Assembly (NCBI GenBank): GCA_963707435.1
Contig: CAVPPF010000006.1
Coordinates: 248,001 to 312,000 of the forward strand
DNA from: UBA4744 sp963707435
GTDB lineage: Bacteria > Actinomycetota > Acidimicrobiia > Spongiisociales > UBA4744
DNA length: 64,000 nucleotides
Direction of reading: 5' to 3'
The stretch's first letter is position 1; every line of letters begins with the position of its first letter. Positions 1-7,280 of the stretch are shown here, one piece after another. Under the pieces are notes generated by a model, which saw nothing but the letters and a program-made list of their open reading frames with translations, searched no databases and was not told the origin of the DNA. A program made the translations under genes and the position numbers.

Positions 1-1
1 C

Positions 2-682
2 GACGGATCCATGCTTGCCTATATCGCGGGATCGGTGAGCAGCGATGTGTACGTGATGCGGGAGGATGGGTCGGGGCGGCGGAACCTGACGCAGTCTCCG
101 TCGGCCGATGAGCGAGACCCTGCGTGGGCACCAGATGGATCCAGGATCGTCTTCAGCGCGCAAGCCTGCGCCGACCAGGGCGGTCCCGAACGAGAACGGG
201 TTTGTTCGGGGATATCTGCATTGGGCTACGTTGATACGAGTACGGGCCACGTTCGGCCTGTGATCAGCGCACCTGTGGTGTTCGCTTCAGATAGCGAACC
301 GAGCTGGTCGCCGGAGGGTGATCTCATAGCGTTCGTCTCGGACCGGTCGCCGGACGGCACGCCGTCTTCTCCTCGTTCGAATCTGTGGACGATGACGGCA
401 GCCGGTGCGACGCTGACCCGGGTTCCCGATCCCTACGGAGTCGGCGGCAAGGCGCCAGCCTTTTCGCCGGATGGGAAGCGGATAGCCTTTGTGGCGGGCG
501 GCGGTCCGGGCGGAGCGTCGGCCGTGTATGTCGTGGACCTGGAGTACGCCACCACCAGGCTGATCAGCGATCAGCCGATCGGTGCGGGCGATCCGGCGTG
601 GTCGCCTGATGGCACGAGACTGGCATTCGCCTGGGACCTGTCGACACTTCCCCGGATCTACATGGTGTCTGTTGGGGACTGA
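2..682 (+). CDS. PD40/TolB-like beta-propeller protein, 5' end outside window
   Basis: The reading frame is open to the left edge of the window, so the gene starts before base 1. The visible 227 residues consist of repeated PD40 (WD40-like, TolB-type) blades: WAPDGSRIVFSA, WSPEGDLIAFVSDRS, FSPDGKRIAFVAGG and WSPDGTRLAFAWD are four copies of the W/F-SPDG-(x)-IAF signature. The first in-frame ATG, at base 11, follows DGS in the middle of such a blade and is therefore not a credible start. The family usually forms a six- or seven-bladed propeller, often secreted or periplasmic, that binds a partner protein or glycan. Enzymatic activity is not implied. The next gene on this strand is a surface CapA-type lipoprotein, so an envelope role is plausible but inferred. 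Confidence 0.85.
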   Translation, partial: DGSMLAYIAGSVSSDVYVMREDGSGRRNLTQSPSADERDPAWAPDGSRIVFSAQACADQGGPERERVCSGISALGYVDTSTGHVRPVISAPVVFASDSEPSWSPEGDLIAFVSDRSPDGTPSSPRSNLWTMTAAGATLTRVPDPYGVGGKAPAFSPDGKRIAFVAGGGPGGASAVYVVDLEYATTRLISDQPIGAGDPAWSPDGTRLAFAWDLSTLPRIYMVSVGD

Positions 683-841
683 GTGGCACGATCGAGGACG
701 CTCTTGACGGAGGCATTGTCGGGCAAGTCGGCCCGATTGCTCGTCCGGGCAACGAGCCCCCGGGAACCGCGCTGCGCTGAACCTCGTTTTCTGATTGGTT
801 TGATACCCGAGGAGGGTGAGTGGTTCTGAGATGATGGTCCG

Positions 842-2455
842 ATGAGGTGCGTGCCGTCCCGCCTGATGCTGCTGGTTCCGGTCGTGGTGCTCATCGCCGG
901 TTGCGAGGGTGGGGTTGCCGGGCAGTCGGCCGGCCCGGGGACGACCACTCCCGCGATGACCTCTTCCGCGGTGACCTCGACCACCCGTGGACCGGTTGCG
1001 GCGACCACCACCATTGCCACCACGACCACCACCACGACGCTCGCCCATGTGGCGCAAGGACCCATTGTCTCGATTGCGCTGGTCGGGGACGTCATGCTCG
1101 GGAGGGGGCTCACCTCCGTCGTGCGCAACGAACCCACCGGGTTGTTTGAAGATGTTCGCCACGTCTTGAGCGACGCCGATATCGCAGCAGCAAACCTCGA
1201 ATCCCCGTTGACACTTCGACCGCATATCGCGACCAACCCGTTTGCGCTCGAGGCTGATCCGGCCGCAGCAGCGTCGCTGGCGATCGCCGGATTCGACGTC
1301 GTCGGCATCGCCAACAACCACTCGGGTGACGCCGGGCGGCTCTCGATCCTCGACACGATCGAGGCAGTGCAGGGGGCGGGCCTGGCAGCAGTAGGTGGGG
1401 GCGAAACAACCGCCGGGGCGTTCGCCGTCCATATCGTCGAGCGCAACGGTCTCAGCGTCGGGTTTCTGGCGTTCGACGCCACGCAGGCAGGAACGAGCGC
1501 CACTCCCGAGCATCCGGGCATTGCCTCGTGGGATGAGCAACGTGTCCGGTCGGCGGTTGCATCCGCTCGTGAACAGGTGGATGTGCTGGTGGTTGGCGTC
1601 CACGGCGGAGTCGAGTACTACCGGGAGACCGATCCCGGCATGGCGGTGCTCGCCGAGCGGCTGGCCGGTTGGGGAGTGGACGTCGTTTGGGGACACGGGC
1701 CGCATGTGGTGCAGCCGGTTCTCGACATGCCGGGGGTTGAAAACCGGACGACCGTTGTCGCGACCAGCCTCGGGAACTTCTTGTTCGATCAATCCGCCGC
1801 CGGGACCCGGGAAGGAGCAATCCTGGAAGTACTTGCCGACCGGCAAGGTGTCTTTGCCTACCGGGTCGGGTCGGCCGAGCACCATGATCGCCGGGTGCAC
1901 TTCGAATCGTGGGCTCTGCCCGAACACGATGCGGTTCTGCTCGGCCTCGAATGGTGGAATCTGACGAGGTTCGCGACTGTCGAACCGGCGCAATCGGCCG
2001 ATTTCGCGCTCGACGGGTTCACCGGCGGCGACATCGTGGCGGCCGCCCTCGGAGATGTGACCGGAGATGGCCGCGACGATGTCGTGACTTCCCACCGCCA
2101 TCCCTACCGCGAGAACGAGGTCAACAGCCAGTACCCGGACCGGCAGTGGGCAGACGACGCAGGTCGGAGCGCTCATCTGGGCGTCTACCGGCCGGAAGAC
2201 CTGCGCGAGGTCTGGGTGGCCGGGACGCTGTTCCGGCCGGTTGCGCGGCTGGCGGCGTGCGACGGCTCGCTCGCTCTGGCGTTTGACTCATTGGACGACC
2301 CAACGATCGTCGCGACCGGAGGGTGGGTCTGGCAGAGGTTCGGGTTCACCGTTCCGGCAGAGCTGCCGGGTGCCGGAACGCCGGGCTGTATCGATGTCGA
2401 CGGGGATGGGAAGCTCGATCCGGTGATCCTCGACCGGGTCGGAGAGAATGGCTGA
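842..2455 (+). CDS. CapA-family lipoprotein with C-terminal FG-GAP-like repeats
   Basis: This 537-residue protein carries a lipoprotein signal ending in the lipobox LIAGC (Cys21), then a Thr-rich linker to about residue 71. The CapA/PgsA metallophosphatase-like domain follows: LVGDVMLGRG near 80, NLESPLT near 118, ANNHSGD near 157, GVHGGVEYY near 251 and WGHGPHVVQP near 283. These are the family's metal-ligand motifs (D, E, NNH, H, GH). CapA proteins are linked to poly-gamma-glutamate capsule formation, but no capB or capC homologue is visible here, so that substrate is not supported. The C-terminus holds two Ca-binding FG-GAP/VCBS-like motifs, DVTGDGRDD near 404 and DVDGDGKLD near 518, suggesting an added partial propeller or adhesion module. 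It is probably a membrane-anchored hydrolase at the cell surface. Confidence 0.85.
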   Translation: MRCVPSRLMLLVPVVVLIAGCEGGVAGQSAGPGTTTPAMTSSAVTSTTRGPVAATTTIATTTTTTTLAHVAQGPIVSIALVGDVMLGRGLTSVVRNEPTGLFEDVRHVLSDADIAAANLESPLTLRPHIATNPFALEADPAAAASLAIAGFDVVGIANNHSGDAGRLSILDTIEAVQGAGLAAVGGGETTAGAFAVHIVERNGLSVGFLAFDATQAGTSATPEHPGIASWDEQRVRSAVASAREQVDVLVVGVHGGVEYYRETDPGMAVLAERLAGWGVDVVWGHGPHVVQPVLDMPGVENRTTVVATSLGNFLFDQSAAGTREGAILEVLADRQGVFAYRVGSAEHHDRRVHFESWALPEHDAVLLGLEWWNLTRFATVEPAQSADFALDGFTGGDIVAAALGDVTGDGRDDVVTSHRHPYRENEVNSQYPDRQWADDAGRSAHLGVYRPEDLREVWVAGTLFRPVARLAACDGSLALAFDSLDDPTIVATGGWVWQRFGFTVPAELPGAGTPGCIDVDGDGKLDPVILDRVGENG

Positions 2456-2547
2456 TGTGCCCTGGTTGAAGGGCGGGCCGGGGAGTACGTTGATGAGGGG
2501 ATCGTTGGCGCAAGGGTTTCGAACTAGGCAGGAAGGGAACTGGAAAC

Positions 2548-5100
2548 ATGAAACGGGTCCTCGTCATCCTGACGGTTCTGGCGATGATCACGGCGGCCTG
2601 TACGCAGAGGTCCGATGAATCCGCGACGACGACCTCGGCAATCACTACCACCGCTACCACTGCTTCGAGACCGTCCACAACGGTGACCACGGCGTCACCT
2701 CCGACCCCCGTTGTTTCCGGCATGGCTCCAGGTTCGCCGGCGGCGTTTGCGCCGTTTGAACTCGTTCCCCTGCTTGGAGATGATGCGATCTATCCCGGGC
2801 CCGACCTCCCTGAGACCCTCGAGGACGTCGTCAAGCCCGACTGGCTGCTCATCGATCCAGACGTGGCGTCCACGCTGCTGAAGCAGGGATTTGTGGTAGC
2901 TCCCGACGGTTACCGGCAGTTTCAGCACGCCTATGCGAGCTACCTCTACGAAGGTCAAGTGTTCTTCGTCACCACCGACGTCGGCTATCACTTCCTTCAC
3001 CTGGCTTTTTCCAAACTGCTGCGTGACCTCGAGGAGCAAACCCTGCTGCCCATCCTGGAGGACATGGTGCGGGGCCTTGTCGAGGCTGCGCGTCTGCAAA
3101 CATCGGAACTGGCCGGGACTGATCTGGCCGACGCAGCCGGCAGGGCGCAACAGCTCTACGAGGCAACTGCAGCCTTGCTCGAAATCGATGTGGGCCCCAT
3201 TGGTCCACTCGCGCAAGCGGAAGTTGATCTGGCCCGCGAAGCCGCACAGTTGACGAAGTCGCCGGTCGGCAGCTTCGGGGAGTGTGCACCGGCCGCATCT
3301 CTTCGCAATTGCGTTGACTACAGCTTGTTCAAGCCACGCGGCCACTACACACGCAACGCGGATCTCGAACGCTACTTCCGGGCCATGTCGATGCTGGGCC
3401 AGGCATCCTTCTTCGTCGAGGATGCAGATTCGCTTCGGGTCGGCATCATGGCAACCCGTCCTCTGGCAGCGGATGCCGACCTGGCCGCGGACTGGCGCCT
3501 GGTCTACGAGCCTACGGCCTTCCTCGTGGGGGTGGCGGACGACTACACCCCGTTCGAGGTGGCCGACGCCGCTGAGGTGGTAGCGCCCGGCTGGCTCGAC
3601 GATCCTGGTCCTCTCGGGGATGCTGCAACCGTTGATGATCTGGCCGCGGCGCTGATCGCGTCACGCCCGGTTGGGATCGATCCGGAGAATGCTGCTGCCC
3701 GCATCATGGGGGTGCGGTTCGTGATTGATTCCTACATCTATGACCAGTTGCGGTTCCCGAACGTTGGCGATCCGCCCTACGGCCGGGTGCAGGCGACGAC
3801 GCTCGACCTGGCCGCTGTATTCGGTTCCGATCTCGCGTATCGGGAGCTTGCAGCTGCGGGAGACACTGCCGAAACGAACTACGAAAAACAATTCGCCCTC
3901 ATGCAAAATCTGGTCGACGGGCGCGGTGTTGATGATTGGGCAGGCACGGTCTACGACGCATGGCTGTATGCGATACAACCGGTGCTGGTGCCCAAAGGCC
4001 GGGCGTTCCCGGACTTCATGCGGACCCCTGCCTGGGAGGCGAAAGGCCTGCAAACGGGCTTGGGCTCGTACGCCGAGTTGAAACACGACACGATCCTCTA
4101 TGCCAAGCAGTCTTTCGCGGCTGAGGGCGACTTCGAGCCGATGTCCGAACCACCCCGGCACTGGGTCGAGCCCGATCCGGTTTCCTGGGAGCGGATGGCT
4201 TCGGTGGTCGGCTTGCTGCAGGACGGGTTGCGGAGCCGGAACCTCGTTGGTGCAGGGGATGACCGCGATGCCCTCATGACCAGCGTGCGCGGCTTGCTCG
4301 AGCGGCTGGGCGGGATTGCGAGCGACGAGTTGGCAGGTCTGCCGATCTCGCAGACCGACAACGATTGGCTCGAGGGGATCGGCTCGGTCCTCGAAGGTCT
4401 GTGGATTCAAACGTCAGATTGGGACGACGCGTTGGGGTTGCCCTCTGCCGACGACACCGACGCGGCGCTGATCGCCGACATCATGCGGACCACGACTGCC
4501 TTCCTGGAAATCGGAATCGGTCGAATCGACAGAATCATGGTTCTGGTCCCCAACGACCGGGGCACCTTTCAAGTGGCCGTCGGCGGCGTCTACTCGTACT
4601 ACGAGTTCTGGCAGGAGGCGGAATCGGGCCGCCTGACCGACGAAGAATGGCGGGCGATGCTCGACGCAGGCGAGGCACCCGACCGGCCCGCGTGGCAATC
4701 GCCGATGTTCCCGGCCGGCGTTTCAGCGTCCACCACCGAGCTGGCAGCGGGGTTGTTCTGTCGGGACATCGAGGCAGCCGGGCACTCGTTCGATCAGGCG
4801 CTGGCTTACTGGGTGCGCGAAGGGAGACCCTCCCGGATGGACGCGGATGGCAACGGGATCCCCTGCGAGACCGTTTTTCCGTCCACTGAAGTTCGTCTGG
4901 TCCTGGACGCCGTCTCGGAATATCCGGCGGATCTGTTCTGCTACCAGCTCGCCGACCGGGGAGCGGGGTACGGCCGGGCCGTTGCCTACTGGGTGGAACA
5001 CGGCGCACCCGCAAGGATGGATGCGGACGACAACGGGATTCCCTGTGAGACCGTTTACGACCCCGAAGAGATAGCCGGCGTCATCTGGTTCGACCTGTAG
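2548..5100 (+). CDS. DUF3160 lipoprotein with two C-terminal excalibur motifs
   Basis: An 850-residue lipoprotein with lipobox ITAAC (Cys18) and a Thr-rich spacer (25-48). The central part, about 80-700, matches the DUF3160 family, with the typical FVTTDVGYHFLHLAFSKLLRDL segment around residues 145-170. The function of DUF3160 is unknown. The C-terminus has two excalibur-type calcium-binding modules at about 735-774 and 794-835. Each begins LFC and ends in a DADGNGIPCE or DADDNGIPCE loop, and each has two cysteines that probably form a disulfide. The start is supported by a purine-rich AGGAAGGGA about 10 bases upstream. Excalibur pairs on a DUF3160 protein suggest calcium-dependent stability or wall association outside the cell (inference). 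Confidence 0.85.
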   Translation: MKRVLVILTVLAMITAACTQRSDESATTTSAITTTATTASRPSTTVTTASPPTPVVSGMAPGSPAAFAPFELVPLLGDDAIYPGPDLPETLEDVVKPDWLLIDPDVASTLLKQGFVVAPDGYRQFQHAYASYLYEGQVFFVTTDVGYHFLHLAFSKLLRDLEEQTLLPILEDMVRGLVEAARLQTSELAGTDLADAAGRAQQLYEATAALLEIDVGPIGPLAQAEVDLAREAAQLTKSPVGSFGECAPAASLRNCVDYSLFKPRGHYTRNADLERYFRAMSMLGQASFFVEDADSLRVGIMATRPLAADADLAADWRLVYEPTAFLVGVADDYTPFEVADAAEVVAPGWLDDPGPLGDAATVDDLAAALIASRPVGIDPENAAARIMGVRFVIDSYIYDQLRFPNVGDPPYGRVQATTLDLAAVFGSDLAYRELAAAGDTAETNYEKQFALMQNLVDGRGVDDWAGTVYDAWLYAIQPVLVPKGRAFPDFMRTPAWEAKGLQTGLGSYAELKHDTILYAKQSFAAEGDFEPMSEPPRHWVEPDPVSWERMASVVGLLQDGLRSRNLVGAGDDRDALMTSVRGLLERLGGIASDELAGLPISQTDNDWLEGIGSVLEGLWIQTSDWDDALGLPSADDTDAALIADIMRTTTAFLEIGIGRIDRIMVLVPNDRGTFQVAVGGVYSYYEFWQEAESGRLTDEEWRAMLDAGEAPDRPAWQSPMFPAGVSASTTELAAGLFCRDIEAAGHSFDQALAYWVREGRPSRMDADGNGIPCETVFPSTEVRLVLDAVSEYPADLFCYQLADRGAGYGRAVAYWVEHGAPARMDADDNGIPCETVYDPEEIAGVIWFDL

Positions 5101-5414
5101 GGGGCGGCCTGATGGGGCACCCGCCGGCGGCCGGTGCTTTGCACCCAAACAACGTGCAATTCGCGGTACGGTGGTGGTGGCAACGGTTCGTCCGAGTGCC
5201 CCCAGCGCCGCACACCAACTTCCCATGCTTTCGGGCATAGGAGTGCGGTTCGCCTCCCAGCCTCGGGCGACCGTTGCCGCCGGATTTCCGGGATGGTCAA
5301 CCCCCACGGCTCCCCCACAGGTACAGCCGGCGGGGTAACTTCGGGGACGAAACCGGTGCAGGGACTCGCCCATTGGATTCCGATAGCGTCCTCGGGTCCC
5401 CGCCGGCCTACAGG
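5101..5414. other. 314-base region without a recognised gene
   Basis: This stretch lies between the DUF3160 lipoprotein and a small membrane-protein reading frame. No ORF in it has convincing protein-like composition. It contains several short GC-rich inverted repeats, and TAGCGT at 5384-5389 could act as a -10 element for the gene that follows. I compared it by eye with c-di-AMP, cobalamin and SRP-RNA consensus features and did not find a match, so no RNA call is made. Confidence 0.4.
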
Positions 5415-5647
5415 GTGTTCGCGACTGTCGCACTTGTCGCCGCCACAGTCGGCGTGCTGGTCGATATGGGTTTGACGTCGCTGGCATTCGCCGTTCTTGC
5501 GGTGGTCGTTGCTTGGCGCCTGTTCGGGTTGTCTGTCACTCCATCGACGCTTTGGCGGCCCGATCGCCCGCACATCACGAGCGCCTGGCCTTGGAGTTGC
5601 GCCGCCACATCCTGAAACGTCGTGAGGTCGGCCGGGGTCGCGGATAG
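5415..5647 (+). CDS. Small two-helix membrane protein, probably frameshifted
   Basis: From a GTG at 5415 the frame encodes VFATVALVAATVGVLVD and then SLAFAVLAVVVAWRLFG, two convincing transmembrane helices joined by a short turn. Shortly after (near 5525-5545) this frame loses protein-like character. The -1 frame takes over with a charged helical tail (SIDALAARSPAHHERL, then LELRRHILKRREVGRGRG) and stops at 5645-5647, just before the convergent sigma-factor gene. Joining the two frames gives about 77 residues. I read this as one gene with a one-base deletion, although chance overlap cannot be excluded. The start is uncertain: TTG at 5373 or ATG at 5466 are alternatives. No function is recognised. 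Confidence 0.4.
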
Positions 5648-5686
5648 GAAGCGCTCCCGACGGCGAGCGATTTCCTCGATTCCGCG

Positions 5687-6663
5687 CTAGGCCACGTCGC
5701 CGAGTCGGGCAGTCTCCTCGCGAAGACGGGCAAGGGCTGTTCGTTCGATCTGCCTGACCCGCTCGCTGCTCAGATTGAGTTCGTCCGCAACCTCCTTGAG
5801 CGGCCGCGGACGGCCATCGTGCAAACCGAATCGAAGCGAGAGAACGGTGGATTCACGTTCAGGCAGCTTGCTCAGGCTGCGCATGATGGTCTCCTGCACT
5901 TCGAGGTCCTCTACCGCCCGGGCAGGGTCGTCGATCTCATCGTCTTGAATGAAGTCGCCGAGGATTGCGCCGTCTTCCCCGATGGGAGCTTCGAGTGATG
6001 CGACGGTATCGGTGGCGTCCAGCGCCTGTTTTACCCGGGCCAGATCGATGCCCGTCTCTTTGGCGATTTCCTCAGGCGTTGGTACGCGTCCCAGGTCGGC
6101 CGCCAAACTGTGTTGAGCAGCCCGGACGGTTCCGAGGATGTCGTGCAGATGCACCGGGATCCGAACCGTCCGCGATTGCTGGGCGATGGCCCGGGTGATC
6201 GCTTGACGGATCCACCAGGTTGCATACGTGGAGAACTTGAACCCTTTGCGCCAGTCGAATTTCTCGACGGCCCGGATGAGACCCAGGTTCCCCTCCTGAA
6301 TCAAGTCGAGGAGATCCATCCCGGATACGTTCGAATACCGCCGGGCATTGGAAACGACGAGACGAAGATTGGCAGTGAGGAACTCGCTTTGCGCATCGCG
6401 GCCTTCGCGAGCGGCGCGCTGCAGCCGGGCCCGGTCTTTCTTGTCGGTTACGTCACCGGATGCAAGCTTCTCGCGGCGAGGTTGCCGGTTTCGATGCGCT
6501 GGGCCAGCTCGACTTCCTGGTCGGCAGTCAAGAGGTCGAATGCGCCGATCCCTGCGAGGTATTGATTGACGAGGTCCGGAGTCAAGCGACCCCGGTCGTC
6601 GAGAAGATCATTGCCGCTTTGGCGTTGTTTCATCGCCATGGACTCCCCAGTCTCATTGTCCAC
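5687..6663 (-). CDS. Primary-type RNA polymerase sigma factor (sigma-70 group 1/2), with a one-base frameshift
   Basis: Two adjacent frames together encode an approximately 325-residue sigma-70 protein. The N-terminal part (start 6663) has region 1.2, LVNQYLAGIGAFDLLTADQE then VELAQRIETGNLAA. It then runs into an early stop. One base back, the other frame continues EKLASGDVTDKKDRARLQRA and LTANLRLVVSNARRYSN. Next come regions 2.1-2.4 (DLIQEGNLGLIRAVEKFDW, KFSTYATWWIRQAI), region 3, and region 4 with LPERESTVLSLRFGL and the helix-turn-helix NLSSERVRQIERTAL. A single missing base near 6472 explains the break, because correction gives the expected GNLAAEKLASGDV. The length without a long region 1.1 suggests a SigB/HrdA-like group 2 factor, though a short primary sigma is possible. 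A sigma factor is unlikely to be a tolerated null if it is the housekeeping one. Confidence 0.85.
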
Positions 6664-6825
6664 CTCTCCGAACGAAAGTTCGCGAGGTTTTTGTTCCCTG
6701 AACCTGTGTGCAACGGTTTTTTCCGAAGTTTCATTCCTTCTCTTCTACGGAGCCGGCGTGCATTCTGGATCCCGGTTTGCGACGCCGGTCTCCCCGTACG
6801 GATGTGTGACGTCTCTTGAAGCCGG

Positions 6826-6831
6826 TACAGT
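6826..6831 (+). promoter_or_regulatory. Leaderless-type -10 element TACAGT
   Basis: TACAGT ends 7 bases before the ATG at 6839, and no Shine-Dalgarno sequence is present. This is the spacing of actinobacterial leaderless transcripts that begin at the start codon. Confidence 0.5.
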
Positions 6832-6838
6832 TCCCGCC

Positions 6839-7276
6839 ATGGAAGTGACCGTTCCGGTGGAAGTACCGCTCGTCGGTGACGAACGCCACAAGAACTGGGC
6901 AAAGATCGTCTATTCGGTGGATACATCGAAGGACTCCGGGTGGGCGTTCGAGGGGGAGTTCATTGCCGTCGGCGGCATTCAGGACGTTCCGGCCGGGGCG
7001 GTGATGATCGTGTACGGCGAGCGGGGCTCTCGTGCCAATCCACAGATCGCGGCCCAGGTCTTCACCGTGAACGCCGACGCCACCCTGACATCCCACGCGT
7101 CGGCCAAAGGCCGGGCCTGGGCCCGAACGTTGCGAGACCCGGTGATCGAGTTGTTGGAAACGCCAACGGACGAACCGCCCGGTCAACAGGATTGGGGACC
7201 GGAACTCATCCTGTTCACCGATCAAGCGCTGCTGGAAGAGCTCCGCCGACGCGGTCACGATCTCAACTTCGGTTGA
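6839..7276 (+). CDS. Hypothetical soluble protein, 145 residues
   Basis: No family is recognised. The start at 6839 is chosen because a longer frame from 6566 would run antisense through the sigma-factor gene with poor composition, whereas MEVTVPVEVPLVGDERHKNW begins typical coding sequence and has a leaderless -10 just upstream. The protein has no signal peptide or membrane segment. It contains several short beta-like stretches (GAVMIVYGERGSR, IAAQVFTVNADATL) and an acidic C-terminal part with ELILFTDQALLEELRRRGHD. It converges on the subtilisin gene with only four bases between the stop codons. A cytoplasmic role is likely, but nothing more specific can be said. Confidence 0.7.
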   Translation: MEVTVPVEVPLVGDERHKNWAKIVYSVDTSKDSGWAFEGEFIAVGGIQDVPAGAVMIVYGERGSRANPQIAAQVFTVNADATLTSHASAKGRAWARTLRDPVIELLETPTDEPPGQQDWGPELILFTDQALLEELRRRGHDLNFG

Positions 7277-7280
7277 TCCT

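Noticed and set aside
287..2176. Minus-strand 629-residue ORF opposite the CapA-like gene
   Set aside because: Composition is Arg/Gly/Pro-rich shadow coding, with no motif, while the plus strand has a complete lipoprotein with family motifs.
5101..5414. Possible riboswitch or small RNA upstream of the small membrane protein
   Set aside because: Several GC-rich stems are present, but no match to a riboswitch or SRP consensus could be made by eye.
6460..6480. Programmed -1 frameshift site in the sigma factor gene
   Set aside because: No slippery heptamer or clear downstream pseudoknot is visible; an assembly error is simpler, although the site is reported as a finding.
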